From assembly GCA_937952285.1 (NCBI GenBank), contig CALFZE010000104.1, forward strand, positions 17,786 through 81,785: a DNA stretch of 64,000 nt. The letters are read 5' to 3'. Shown here in pieces: positions 17,570 through 26,439 of this stretch (the first letter of the stretch is position 1; each line of letters opens with the position of its first letter). A program made the position numbers and the translations under genes. The DNA is from UBA2428 sp002343545. GTDB lineage: Bacteria > Bdellovibrionota > UBA2428. The notes beneath the pieces were generated by a model. It ran no database searches, was not told the origin of the DNA, and saw nothing but the letters and a program-made list of their open reading frames with translations.

Positions 17570-19061
17570 ACTTCAAGCGTCGGAGAAAACTTTTAAAACG
17601 TGCCGCGAGAGACCCTTCTTCCGTCGCGGCGCCATCTGAAATGATGACGGAACGCGCCATGAGATTCACTTCGCCGACGGAGACGTCAAGCGCGCGGCCT
17701 TTTATCTTCAAGGACCGGATTCCAATATCGCGCTCGATCACGAACCATGGGTCGTCCGTAGCAAACAGAAAATTCGGGCCGTTCGAAACGGCAGCATTGT
17801 TAGGACATTTTGCGATGTCGATAACGTGAGCTACTCCCGCCTCATCTTCCCAGACCAAACTTTCGAGAATGATTTTGTGAAATTCTCTTCCTTCCCAAGG
17901 ATCCAGACGCAAACAGCCTTCGACGGGCAATCCTCGTAGATCGACGCTGGCCGAAAAACGGCCGAACGTGTCGACCGAGTAGGAGAAAGATTGCCGCTTG
18001 GCTTCGGAGGTTTCGGTGCCGTAATAAACAGCCCCCTTCACGATCCTCGAAAAATCATGATTGATCGCCGAAATCGAGATCTGATGATCGGCATCCATCT
18101 TGAAACAAAGCGCGGCGGACAATCCGTAGGCGTCCTTGAGCCGGTGACGTCGCTCGTGGTTGGCTTTATCCAGCAACATGTGCAAGCGCAAAGAAGCCGC
18201 GACGGCCGACGAGGAAAGCCCTCTTTGGAAGAGCAGCCGAACCTCTTCGGCTTCGCGATCGAAGAGGGGATCACTGGGGCGCTTCACAAGTTGGCGGTCA
18301 AAAGCCTTCGCGAAAAGTTCGTCCGAGAGACCTTCGAAAGCCCGGGATAAAACGTAAAACATCTCGTTCGCCGTGCGAAGGTCCGTCGTGAAGGCCGGGT
18401 GACTAAGATTCGTGCCGCCTTCGCGGAGGCGGTACCGCGAAAGCGGCTTTTCCAGCACCACGAAACGATTGCGGGCGGCGAGACGCATCCACAATTCGTA
18501 GTCCTGCAGCTGCAAGAGCGACGGCCGGAAGAGTTCCTCGGGCAGCGCCGAACGGCGACAGAAGAACGTCGACGCGTTCAAGAGATTCCCCTGCGAGAAG
18601 AGACGCTCCACGAGTTCCGCCTGGCTAAGATCGAGCACCGGAAAGCACCCGTCCGCCCAGGAAGTCTCGAGGATCGGACGACCCGCGTGATCGATGAACT
18701 CGACGGCGCCAAAGACGTAGTCGACCCCCGGCTGGGAACAAGCCGCGAGTGAGCGTTCGATACGATCGGGCAAAGCCACATCGTCACCCGAAAGGATGGC
18801 CAGGAACTCCCCCTTGGCCTCCCGCATCCCCCGGTTCAAGCAGCCGCTGGGACCTTGGTTTTCTTGGCGAATGAGCCGTATCCGCTTGTCGCCCATGGCG
18901 GCCACGACGTCGGCCCCGCCGTCCGTCGATCCGTCGTCCACGACGATGATCTCGAGGTGGCGATAAGTTTGGGCGAGCAGACTCTCGATTGCGGGACCGA
19001 TGAGGTCCCGAAAATTAAAGAGGGAAACGACGACGCTGACCAAAGGTTCGGGGGTGCTCAT
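17538..19061 (-). CDS. Glycosyltransferase family 2 with a C-terminal beta-rich domain
   Basis: In this 507-aa protein residues 1 to about 215 are a GT2 domain (VSVVVSLFNF, VDDGSTDG, LSGDDVALPDRI, then QLQDYELWMRL for the acceptor side). About 300 residues follow without recognised catalytic motifs. From about 330 they look beta-rich, with SISAINHDFSRIV and LRLDPWEGREFHKI. That reads like the sandwich module often seen beside O-antigen glycosyltransferases, but I cannot name the family. The C-terminus is basic (RLKSKLRSSLRLR) and could touch the membrane. The gene is less GC-rich at its 3' part and normal at its 5' part, so a composition boundary lies inside it. Confidence 0.85.
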   Translation of the reverse strand: MSTPEPLVSVVVSLFNFRDLIGPAIESLLAQTYRHLEIIVVDDGSTDGGADVVAAMGDKRIRLIRQENQGPSGCLNRGMREAKGEFLAILSGDDVALPDRIERSLAACSQPGVDYVFGAVEFIDHAGRPILETSWADGCFPVLDLSQAELVERLFSQGNLLNASTFFCRRSALPEELFRPSLLQLQDYELWMRLAARNRFVVLEKPLSRYRLREGGTNLSHPAFTTDLRTANEMFYVLSRAFEGLSDELFAKAFDRQLVKRPSDPLFDREAEEVRLLFQRGLSSSAVAASLRLHMLLDKANHERRHRLKDAYGLSAALCFKMDADHQISISAINHDFSRIVKGAVYYGTETSEAKRQSFSYSVDTFGRFSASVDLRGLPVEGCLRLDPWEGREFHKIILESLVWEDEAGVAHVIDIAKCPNNAAVSNGPNFLFATDDPWFVIERDIGIRSLKIKGRALDVSVGEVNLMARSVIISDGAATEEGSLAARFKSFLRRLKSKLRSSLRLR

Positions 19062-19094
19062 CCTCGGCGTCGAGGCTAACGGGCCCCCCTCGCC

Positions 19095-19123
19095 GCGACA
19101 AGTCTGGCGATTCGTTTTATAGT
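19095..19123 (+). promoter_or_regulatory. Possible promoter of the hexapeptide acetyltransferase gene
   Basis: GCGACA (19095-19100) and TATAGT (19118-19123) are spaced 17 bp and lie 21 bp before the ATG at 19145, in the gap between divergent genes. Four of six bases match the -35 consensus and five of six the -10. Confidence 0.5.
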
Positions 19124-19144
19124 TTTCGTTCGGAGCATAGAAGC

Positions 19145-19618
19145 ATGAATAAGCCCTCTTATTTCGTCCATCCCCAAGCTCTCGTCGACGAAGGCGCGCA
19201 GATCGGCGAAGGTTCTCGCATCTGGGCCTTCGCCCACGTCCTCGGCAAGGCGCGCCTCGGGCGCAACTGCAACATCTGCGACCACACCTTCGTCGAGAAC
19301 AACGTCGTGATCGGGGACAACGTCACGCTCAAGTGTGGCGTCTACCTTTGGGACGGACTCATCGTCGAGGACGACGTCTTCATCGGACCCAACGCGACCT
19401 TCACGAACGATAAGCATCCGCGCAGCGGCAACCGCGATTTCAAACTCCTGCAGACTCGCATCGGACGAGGCGCGAGCCTCGGAGCGAACTGCACGATCCT
19501 GCCGGGCATCCAGATCGGCGCGGGCGCCGTCGTGGGAGCCGGAGCTGTCGTGACCAAAGACGTCCCCGCGGGCGCCACGGTCGTCGGCAACCCGGCGCGA
19601 ATTCTCCGCGCCAAGTAG
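19145..19618 (+). CDS. Sugar-nucleotide N-acetyltransferase, left-handed beta-helix (FdtC/QdtC/WbpD-like)
   Basis: The 157-aa protein consists mainly of hexapeptide repeats (AQIGEGSRIWAFAHV, NCNICDHTFVENNVVIGDNV, GAGAVVGAGAVVTKDV). It contains NDKHPR, the catalytic-His region of the QdtC/FdtC/WbpD/PglD group, and ends with VGNPARILRAK. It should acetylate the 3-amino group of a dTDP-3-amino-3,6-dideoxyhexose, or a related UDP sugar, using acetyl-CoA. The aminotransferase and ketoisomerase for that pathway are on the opposite strand at 20884 and 22014. A WbpD role with the WbpE-like enzyme at 38034 is an alternative. Confidence 0.87.
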   Translation: MNKPSYFVHPQALVDEGAQIGEGSRIWAFAHVLGKARLGRNCNICDHTFVENNVVIGDNVTLKCGVYLWDGLIVEDDVFIGPNATFTNDKHPRSGNRDFKLLQTRIGRGASLGANCTILPGIQIGAGAVVGAGAVVTKDVPAGATVVGNPARILRAK

Positions 19619-19621
19619 CCT

Positions 19622-20887
19622 TTAAAGATTGGGGCCCCACTGGACCGGGGCACAGCCTTCCGCGCTAAAGCCCCGCGATAAGACGCGGGCACGCGGAGCG
19701 GGGCGACGAATCGCCGTACTTCCGAGCATCGCTTCTACGCGATTACCGAAGGTATGGCGCGCTTTGACCACGGCCAAAGCACGCGTCGCCAGACGCGTAG
19801 CCTTTTCCCGATCACGCACGACCTCGACGACACGCTCGCGCGCTTCCTCAGGAGAGTCGTAGCCCAGGAACTCGCCCTCTTCCTCGAAGAGTTCGTCGAG
19901 CTCTTGGTGGCGATCCGTGACGAGCGGCGTTCCCGACGCCATGATGTCGAAAATCCGGATCGGAAATCCGCTCTTGGCCTGGTGGTGCGCGATGCTGATG
20001 CAAGCGCGCGACCCCTGGTAAAGTTTAGCGAGTTCCTCGCTCTTACCGATGGGCGCGAGACGAAAGCGCGACATCAAGCGGGGACTAAAGACCGGGGCCA
20101 GATTCATCCAACTCCAACGGGTCCCGTGGATACGAAGGTCGAGATCCGACAGCGCGGACAAAACCTCGAGACGCTTGCGCGTCGAAAGAAAGTCATCGAT
20201 CGCGTTCAAAATTTCACGGGGGTCAAGCACGGGCCCAAAGCGGCTTCCGACATCGGCCACGACATCCCGCATGTCATCTTGTTCGTAGGCTTCCACGATA
20301 TTCAGGAAAGCGACGAGATCTTGATCGTTCTTCGCGACCTGGCGGAGCAAACTCTGAAAGCCCGACGGTTCCCACAGCGTCCCCACGAAGGAAACGTCGC
20401 AAACCTTAAGGGGAGCCGGCGTGGGACATTCGAACAAAGCGGGATCACAACAAAAGGGAAGGTAATGAAGTTGGCCGGCGCCCAAATCAGGGTGGAGCGC
20501 GCAAACCTGCTCGATCATGAAGCGCGTCGCGCAGAAGATCCGGTCCGTCGACTTGAACTGACGGAGCGAAGCCGGAAAGCGGCCCGGATTGTCGATGTAC
20601 CAATAATGGACTTGGACGTTCGTCGAGAACTCGCTTCGCACGGCCCCTACGAGTCCGGCCCCATTGAGCGAAACGACGGCTTCCGGCGCGAAATCCCGGA
20701 TCGCGGCCAACACGCGGCCTTTATCCTGGGGCGATCGGAACTCGCCCTCCCAGTTCATGAAGTCCGTCGTCTGGACGAAGAGAAATTCTTCGCTTCGACG
20801 CGCCAGTTCCGAAAGAAGTTCCTGTCGGAAAGGATCCAACCGCGAGTTGGATTCCATGTAGTTATCCGAAAGGAACAACAGCCTCAT
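19622..20887 (-). CDS. Glycosyltransferase, GT-B fold (CgeB/GT1_2-like)
   Basis: The 421-aa protein has an N-terminal Rossmann-like half (LLFLSDNYMESNSRLDPF, VHYWYIDNPGRF) and a C-terminal half with SRACISIAHHQAKSGFPIR and IFDIMASGTPLVTD. These are the donor-binding features of the CgeB-like glycosyltransferase group. It is therefore a cytoplasmic transferase of the polysaccharide locus, with donor and acceptor unknown. Its start codon overlaps the stop of the aminotransferase (20884-20887, ATGA), so the FdtB-like enzyme and this transferase are coupled. It may transfer the amino sugar made by that enzyme, as an inference. Confidence 0.83.
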   Translation of the reverse strand: MRLLFLSDNYMESNSRLDPFRQELLSELARRSEEFLFVQTTDFMNWEGEFRSPQDKGRVLAAIRDFAPEAVVSLNGAGLVGAVRSEFSTNVQVHYWYIDNPGRFPASLRQFKSTDRIFCATRFMIEQVCALHPDLGAGQLHYLPFCCDPALFECPTPAPLKVCDVSFVGTLWEPSGFQSLLRQVAKNDQDLVAFLNIVEAYEQDDMRDVVADVGSRFGPVLDPREILNAIDDFLSTRKRLEVLSALSDLDLRIHGTRWSWMNLAPVFSPRLMSRFRLAPIGKSEELAKLYQGSRACISIAHHQAKSGFPIRIFDIMASGTPLVTDRHQELDELFEEEGEFLGYDSPEEARERVVEVVRDREKATRLATRALAVVKARHTFGNRVEAMLGSTAIRRPAPRARVLSRGFSAEGCAPVQWGPNL

Positions 20888-22005
20888 CGCGCCAAAGACC
20901 CTACGGTCTCCTGAAGGGCTGCGGCAACGACGCGCGCGTCCGCTTCCGAAAGGTGCGGTCCGATCGGCAGACTCAAAAGCGTCGCGGCCGACTCTTCCGT
21001 CACCGGAAAGCTTCCTTGACGATAGCCAAGATCTTCGTAGGCTTTCGCAAGGTGGCAGGGGATCGGATAGTGGATTAGCGTCTGGATGCCACGCTTGGCC
21101 AGCTCAGCTTGGACTTCGTCTCGACGCGGAACCTGGACGGTAAAGAGGTGCCAAGAGCTCTGAACGCCCGGGCGCAGCTTCACGCAGCGGATAACGGGGT
21201 TTCCGGCGAAAGCCTTCGAATAGAGATCCGCCAAGCGCTGACGGCGCAGGTTCCACTCATCCAAGTGCTTGAGCTTGACCCTCAGGAAAGCCGCTTGGAA
21301 CTCATCGAGCCTCGAATTGAAGCCCTTCAAATCGTGGTGGTACTTTTTCGAGGATCCGTAGTTACGCAGCTTCTGGATGCGTTCGAAAACCTCGCGGTCA
21401 TTCGTGCAAATCGCTCCGCCATCCCCGAAAGCGCCCAGGTTCTTGCCCGGATAGAAGCTGAAGGCGGCGCAATCGCCGAAGGCGCCCGCGCGTTTCCCGT
21501 CCACGGCCGAGCCGTGCGCTTGGGCGGCGTCTTCGATGACCTTGATTCCGTGCTTACGAGCGACCTGAACGAGGGCCGGCAAGTCTCCCATGTGACCGTA
21601 CAAGTGAACCGGGATGACGGCCCGGGTCTTGGGCGTGATTGCCGCCTCAAAACCGGCCGCCGACATCTGAAGATCCTGGGGATCCACGTCGACCGCGACC
21701 GGGATCGCGCCCACGTCCGAAACGGCCAACCAGGTGGCGATAAAGGTATTGGCCGGCACGATGACCTCGTCGCCTCTGCCCACGCCGAGCGCCAAGAGCG
21801 CCATTTTCAGGGCATCCAGGCCATTCGCCACGCCGAGACAGTGAGTCGTCCCGCAATACTGCGCGAACTCCGCCTCGAAGGCTTCGAGCTCGCGACCCAT
21901 GATGTACCAACCGCCCCCCAGGACTCGGAGAGAAGCTTCGTCGCACTCTCCTTTCAGTTCCGTGTAGGTACTGAGCAAATCGAGGAAAGGCACTTTCGTA
22001 AGCAC
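20884..22005 (-). CDS. dTDP-3-amino-3,6-dideoxyhexose transaminase (FdtB/QdtB-like)
   Basis: This 373-aa DegT-family PLP enzyme has NGLDALKMAL for phosphate binding, EDAAQAHGS and the Schiff-base lysine in SFYPGKNLGAFGDGG (K188). The SFYPGKNLGA form with GGWYIMGRELEAFE near the N-terminus is typical of the FdtB/QdtB/TylB group, which aminates the 3-keto position. The gene sits 8 bp downstream of an FdtA/QdtA-like ketoisomerase gene, and a hexapeptide acetyltransferase is nearby. Together these point to dTDP-Fuc3NAc or dTDP-Qui3NAc. Sequence by eye cannot separate the galacto from the gluco branch. Confidence 0.9.
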   Translation of the reverse strand: MLTKVPFLDLLSTYTELKGECDEASLRVLGGGWYIMGRELEAFEAEFAQYCGTTHCLGVANGLDALKMALLALGVGRGDEVIVPANTFIATWLAVSDVGAIPVAVDVDPQDLQMSAAGFEAAITPKTRAVIPVHLYGHMGDLPALVQVARKHGIKVIEDAAQAHGSAVDGKRAGAFGDCAAFSFYPGKNLGAFGDGGAICTNDREVFERIQKLRNYGSSKKYHHDLKGFNSRLDEFQAAFLRVKLKHLDEWNLRRQRLADLYSKAFAGNPVIRCVKLRPGVQSSWHLFTVQVPRRDEVQAELAKRGIQTLIHYPIPCHLAKAYEDLGYRQGSFPVTEESAATLLSLPIGPHLSEADARVVAAALQETVGSLAR

Positions 22006-22013
22006 AGGTTCTC

Positions 22014-22430
22014 CTATTTTTTCGAAGCCACGACGCCGCGGAAATCATCGTAGTTCCGATAATAGTCGCTTTCGTCGTAGTGCTCCGATGCGAGGACCAG
22101 ACAGACCGAGCCCGAGGAAAAATTCACGAGCTCCCGCCAAACCATCGTCGACACGAGGAGACCTTCGTAGCTCTTATTAAGCGTCACCGTTTTACGTTGA
22201 AAACCGTCGTCCAACACGACGTCGAAGCTGCCATTGGCGGCGATGATGAGCTGTTGAAGTTTTCTATGGGCGTGGCCACCACGGGCTTCCCCGCCCGGGA
22301 CGTCGTAGAGGTAATAAACCCGGCGGATATCGAAGGGGATCGGGGATTGACCGCTTTCGATGAAAGTCAGATTCCCGCGCGGGTCCGAAATCTTCGGCAG
22401 GCGAACGACTTCACAAGCCTCAATTCCCAT
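22014..22430 (-). CDS. dTDP-4-keto-6-deoxyglucose 3,4-ketoisomerase (FdtA/QdtA-like cupin)
   Basis: The 138-aa cupin begins with an LPKISDPRGNLTFIE segment and carries GGHAHRKLQQLI with the HxH pair of FdtA/QdtA (WxcM C-terminal-like) enzymes, then VLDDG and YLYDVPGG. These are single-domain ketoisomerases moving the keto group of dTDP-4-keto-6-deoxyglucose from C4 to C3. The FdtB-like gene follows 8 bp downstream, supporting the assignment. It is divergent from the large glycosyltransferase at 22513 with about 80 bp between them. The product stereochemistry (Fuc3N or Qui3N branch) is unresolved. Confidence 0.9.
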   Translation of the reverse strand: MGIEACEVVRLPKISDPRGNLTFIESGQSPIPFDIRRVYYLYDVPGGEARGGHAHRKLQQLIIAANGSFDVVLDDGFQRKTVTLNKSYEGLLVSTMVWRELVNFSSGSVCLVLASEHYDESDYYRNYDDFRGVVASKK

Positions 22431-22512
22431 AGGGCTTCTCTACTCAAGCCCCCCTCGTTTATCAAACCCCCGTCTATTGTCACTGCGAACGCCGCCGTCT
22501 AAATCCTCTTCG

Positions 22513-24423
22513 GTGAAGCTCCAAAGATTCCGGGAATCCAAAGTCCGCGTCCAAGCCCGTTTTCGGATCCTGAAGGCCTTCATCCACGTGAACCTCGCCT
22601 ACCTCAAACGGATCATCCTGCGGCTCTTCCGAGGCATCCGCGAACGGCAGTTCATGAGCTACATGAAGATCTTCATCATGTGCTTTCAAAAGCACGCCGC
22701 CAAGTTCATCGAAAACTTCACCGACATGACCGAAGGCATGGGCGACCTGCAGCACCCACGCCTGCGTAAGCTGCGCGCCATTTCCCTCGGCCTGCACGCC
22801 AACATGGCCCGGGACGACCGCTTCGGCTTTTCGATTCTGGTGCCCGTCTACAAGCCCCGCCCGGACTTCTTCCGCAAAGCCCTCGAGTCCATGCTCGACC
22901 AGACCTCGCCCCGCTTCGAGATCCTCGTGGGCTTCGACGGGCCGCAACCCGAAGCCGTGGTCGAAGTCGTGGCCGAGCTCCGACGCGCCCGGCCGCAGGA
23001 AGCCGAACGCATCCGCGTCATAGAATGTGACCGTTCCCAAGGGGGCGGGATTTCGCGCACGACGAACCGCCTGGCCGCCGAGGCCCGCCACGAATTCTTG
23101 CTCCTCATGGATCACGACGATTGGATCCGGCCGGACCTTCTCTTTCGCTACGAGCAAACGCTCCGAAGCGCCGCGAGCCCCGAAACCACCGTCCTCTACT
23201 GCGACGAATTCAAGATCAACGAACGCGACCAAACGATCATCACGAGCTCGCTACGCAAGCCCGACGCACCGGTTTTCCCCTACATCTTCATCAACTGGAT
23301 CTGCCACGCCCTCCTCGTCCACCGATCGCTGTGGCAGAAGACCGCGGGTCTGCGTCCGGATTTCGATGGCGCGCAGGACTACGACCTTTGCCTCCGGCTT
23401 GATCTCGCCGGCGCCCGCTTCGTGAACGTGCCCGTTTTGCTCTACGCCTGGCGTGCCCACTCCGGCAGCACGGCCGGATCGATCAACCAGAAAGACTACG
23501 CCTCGGAGCGCGGACTCAACGCCCTTACGGACTACGTGCGGGCCAAGGGACTAGACTGGGACACGGCGCCCGGAAAGTTCCCCACTTCCTACCGCGGCAT
23601 CCCGCGCCGCAAGGATCGACCCAAAGTGCTGGCCGTCGTTCCCTTCCGAAACCAGGGGGACATGACGGTCGCCGCGGTTCGCAAGGCCCTCGCTTCGACC
23701 GACGTCGAAGTCCAGGTCTGCTGCATCGACAACGGCAGCACGGACAAGGGCATCGCGCCCCGGCTGGAAGCCCTCGGCGCCGAAGTTCTGCATTCCGACG
23801 AGCCCTTCAACTTTTCGCGACTCAACAACATCGCGATCGAGCGTTCCCGCTACCGCGAGGCACCGTACGTGCTCTTCCTCAACAACGACGTCGAGCTCGA
23901 GCCCAATGCCCTTCACGAAATGACCCGTTGGATCGACCAACCCGGCATCGGGATGGTCGGCTGCCAACTTTTCTATCCCAAGGACTACGATAAAGAACCC
24001 ATCCTTCAGCACGGCGGCGTCGAGCTCGACCCGAACGGCCGACACTTCACGATGCAGTGGGCCCACGTCGACAAGATGTCCTTCGAGGTCTTCTCGGGCT
24101 TTTCGCGGGTCCCCCAAGTCGTCGACGCCGTCACGGCGGCCTGCGCCCTCGTCCGCCGCTCGGATTTCCTCGCGGTTGGCGGCTTCGACGAGATTTACTA
24201 CCCCATCGCCTTCAGCGACACGGACCTCGCCGTGAAGCTACGGCGAAAGGGCTTGCTTTGTTTCCAGACGCCCTACGCTCGCGGCATCCACCACGAAAGC
24301 ATTTCGCGCGACTACGGCAACATCGAGGATTTCGAGGCGAGCCGCTGGCTTTATCAGCGACTCCGCACCTCGATCGCCGACGATCCGCTCCACGCCATCC
24401 GCGGCGTGCCGAAGGTTGAGTGA
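22513..24423 (+). CDS. Two-domain glycosyltransferase family 2 protein
   Basis: The GTG at 22513 gives 636 residues; a frame open further upstream would run into the divergent ketoisomerase gene. After an approximately 95-residue basic/hydrophobic N-terminus there are two GT2 domains. The first (about 105-330) has FSILVPVYKPRPDF and LLLMDHDDW. The second (about 370-620) has VLAVVPFRNQGD, CIDNGSTDKG and VLFLNNDVELE, then QHGGVELDP and GGFDEIYYPIAFSDTDL, a pattern of RfbG/RfbF-like rhamnosyl- or related transferases. A bifunctional polymerase-like chain builder is plausible. The start region is uncertain by a few dozen codons. Confidence 0.88.
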   Translation: MKLQRFRESKVRVQARFRILKAFIHVNLAYLKRIILRLFRGIRERQFMSYMKIFIMCFQKHAAKFIENFTDMTEGMGDLQHPRLRKLRAISLGLHANMARDDRFGFSILVPVYKPRPDFFRKALESMLDQTSPRFEILVGFDGPQPEAVVEVVAELRRARPQEAERIRVIECDRSQGGGISRTTNRLAAEARHEFLLLMDHDDWIRPDLLFRYEQTLRSAASPETTVLYCDEFKINERDQTIITSSLRKPDAPVFPYIFINWICHALLVHRSLWQKTAGLRPDFDGAQDYDLCLRLDLAGARFVNVPVLLYAWRAHSGSTAGSINQKDYASERGLNALTDYVRAKGLDWDTAPGKFPTSYRGIPRRKDRPKVLAVVPFRNQGDMTVAAVRKALASTDVEVQVCCIDNGSTDKGIAPRLEALGAEVLHSDEPFNFSRLNNIAIERSRYREAPYVLFLNNDVELEPNALHEMTRWIDQPGIGMVGCQLFYPKDYDKEPILQHGGVELDPNGRHFTMQWAHVDKMSFEVFSGFSRVPQVVDAVTAACALVRRSDFLAVGGFDEIYYPIAFSDTDLAVKLRRKGLLCFQTPYARGIHHESISRDYGNIEDFEASRWLYQRLRTSIADDPLHAIRGVPKVE

Positions 24424-24430
24424 GCAAGCC

Positions 24431-25096
24431 ATGCTGCGCACCGTCGTCCAGAAAACTCGCGATTTCCTGAAACGCATTTCCCGCCATTCGCGTTCCCAGG
24501 CCTATTGGAAGAAGGCGACAACGACTTTTCTCGCGCCGCCCGAATACTATGATCGTCAGGAAGCCATTATGCGGGAAAGCCTTTTCCCGCGTTTGCCCGA
24601 CGGGGGCGCCGTACTGGACATCGGCTGCGGTAATGGGCGTTTTACCTTGCTCTTCGCCGAACGCGCGCGCAGCGTCCTGGGCATCGATATTTCGCCTTCG
24701 CTCGTCGCCGAAGCGACGAAGATCGCCGCCGAGCGCAACCGCGCGAACGTCGAGTACAAGACCATCGATCTCCTGAAAGAAGAGATCCATGGCGTTTTCG
24801 ACGTCGTCTCTTGCCTCGGCGTGACGTCTTGCATCGCGAACGAAGACCTCTTTCGCAAGACCGTCCGCCGTTTGCAGACCCTCGCTCGACCCGATGGCTA
24901 CGTTGTCACGAAGGAATCCCTGAGCCTGGCCAATGACGACGTTCACGAATCCAACGGCTACGTTGCGACCTATCGCAATATCGACCGCTACCTGAAAGAA
25001 TTCGAAGGCGTGGGACTGCGCCTCGATCACGAGATCGAGCTCGCCAACTTCAGCGGCAAAACAAACCGTTTCTTCGTCTTCCGAAAATCGCCCTAA
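24431..25096 (+). CDS. Class I SAM-dependent methyltransferase
   Basis: The ATG at 24431 gives 221 residues (a TTG at 24416 overlapping the previous stop would add five). Motif I is VLDIGCGNGRFT at about residues 60-71, followed by GIDISPSLVAEA (motif II acidic residue) and FDVVSCLGVTSCI. The N-terminal region (AYWKKATTTFLAPPEYYDRQE) is not part of the fold core. It probably methylates a sugar or a chain terminus in polysaccharide synthesis, because it follows the two-domain glycosyltransferase directly. The acceptor is unknown. It converges with the TagB-like gene with a 4-bp overlap. Confidence 0.85.
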   Translation: MLRTVVQKTRDFLKRISRHSRSQAYWKKATTTFLAPPEYYDRQEAIMRESLFPRLPDGGAVLDIGCGNGRFTLLFAERARSVLGIDISPSLVAEATKIAAERNRANVEYKTIDLLKEEIHGVFDVVSCLGVTSCIANEDLFRKTVRRLQTLARPDGYVVTKESLSLANDDVHESNGYVATYRNIDRYLKEFEGVGLRLDHEIELANFSGKTNRFFVFRKSP

Positions 25097-26439
25097 CGGC
25101 TCGCCGGAAGGTCCGCGCCCAAGTCCCGCAGGATTCCTTCCGCCACGCGACGGCCGCAGTTGCCATCGAAACGGTAAAGAAACTCTTCGACCGCCCCGTC
25201 GTTGCCGACGCGAGTCTTCGGAAGCGAAGCGTCCGCGAAGGCCCGCAAGAAGGCTTCCATCCCGCTGGGTTCGCGCGCGATTTCGTAGAGTTTCACGACG
25301 TCGCCTTCTTCGTTGAGGCGCGGACCACGCGGATTTTCGAGATATAAAACCGGCCGGCCCATCGGCAGAAACTCGAAGAGCAGCGACGAACAGTCGCTCA
25401 TGAGGGCATCGATTCGCGTCAACAAATCGAAATACTCGGGCTCCGTGTGGAGCGTGAAGTGAGAAAACTCGCGGTCGGCGGCTTCGAGTCTTTCCCATTG
25501 TTCCGCCCGTCCCAGCTCGGCGAGCCGGCCCTTGAGGTACGGATGGGGCCTCACCACGAAATCCACTTCGCGATGCGTCCGCGTGAAAGAGAGGAAGGTC
25601 TCCAGGAAAACCGAAAACGTGCTCCACCCCGTCCCGTCAGCCAGTTCGTCGAAGTGCGGGGTCCAGAGAATGCGGCGGCGATCACCCGCCGGGCGAGTCG
25701 CCGCAGCTTGCGCCCGCCAAAGAAGATCGGACTTAGGATGCCCCGTGACGCGAACGTTCTCGCCCCGGCTTCTCGAGCTGTAGCGACGGTACATTCCCGC
25801 GAAGCGCTCCGACCGAGCGAAAACCCTCCACGCGTTGTTATGCAGAAAGGCGTCGAACTGGTTGCGATGCCAAGCGCCGATCTCGAAGCCATAGGGCACA
25901 TAGGCCAGCCGCGCGATCCGCATGAGCGAAGCGGAACGAAGCGAGGGCGGCAGGATCTCATCGAACGGCGTCGGCAGAAAAACGACGTCCGGCTCGAAGG
26001 AGCTCACGTCGAAGTCTTCCGCTTCGATGCGAACGCCCCGAGCTGTCCATTCGGACTCAAAGCCTTCCGCCAAGGCACAGGCCTTCACGAAGAGAACTCG
26101 CGTCTTTGCCTCCAACAACGCTTCGACGACCGTTCGAACGCTCAAAAAGTGAAGCTCCGAACGCAAGATAACCACGATGTTGGCGGGCAGCCCGGCTTTG
26201 CGAAAAAGACAAAGTGCCTGGATCCTTCGCTCCCTCGCGAGAAAGTCCAGGATCGGTCCCGTGAAACCGCTTTTGGTAGGAGGCCTCGACGTCCACGCAC
26301 GGGTTTGTGTTTGGTAAACACCCCAAGGATCCTTGCCCCAGCGAATGGCCGCGCGAAGCCGCGCTTGCCCCCAAACGTAGCGAAGCGCGACCTCAACGAG
26401 TTCCGCGACGTCGTGCCAGAACCCGCGCACCTCAGCCAC
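25093..26439 (-). CDS. CDP-glycerol glycerophosphotransferase family protein (TagB/TagF-like)
   Basis: Starting at the GTG at 26439, inside the end of the preceding gene, the product has 448 residues. The C-terminal half shows the Glyphos_transf pattern: VRVTGHPKSDLLW, ILWTPHFDE, FVVRPHPYLKG, MSDCSSLLFEFLPMGRPVLYLENPRG and a closing FDGNCGRRVAEGI. In Gram-positives this family adds glycerol phosphate (or ribitol phosphate) to undecaprenyl-linked acceptors. In Gram-negatives it builds phosphate-containing capsules or O-antigens. It follows a nucleotidyltransferase and a HAD phosphatase that could supply a CDP-activated polyol. The exact start is uncertain (a second GTG lies at 26430). Confidence 0.82.
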   Translation of the reverse strand: MAEVRGFWHDVAELVEVALRYVWGQARLRAAIRWGKDPWGVYQTQTRAWTSRPPTKSGFTGPILDFLARERRIQALCLFRKAGLPANIVVILRSELHFLSVRTVVEALLEAKTRVLFVKACALAEGFESEWTARGVRIEAEDFDVSSFEPDVVFLPTPFDEILPPSLRSASLMRIARLAYVPYGFEIGAWHRNQFDAFLHNNAWRVFARSERFAGMYRRYSSRSRGENVRVTGHPKSDLLWRAQAAATRPAGDRRRILWTPHFDELADGTGWSTFSVFLETFLSFTRTHREVDFVVRPHPYLKGRLAELGRAEQWERLEAADREFSHFTLHTEPEYFDLLTRIDALMSDCSSLLFEFLPMGRPVLYLENPRGPRLNEEGDVVKLYEIAREPSGMEAFLRAFADASLPKTRVGNDGAVEEFLYRFDGNCGRRVAEGILRDLGADLPASR

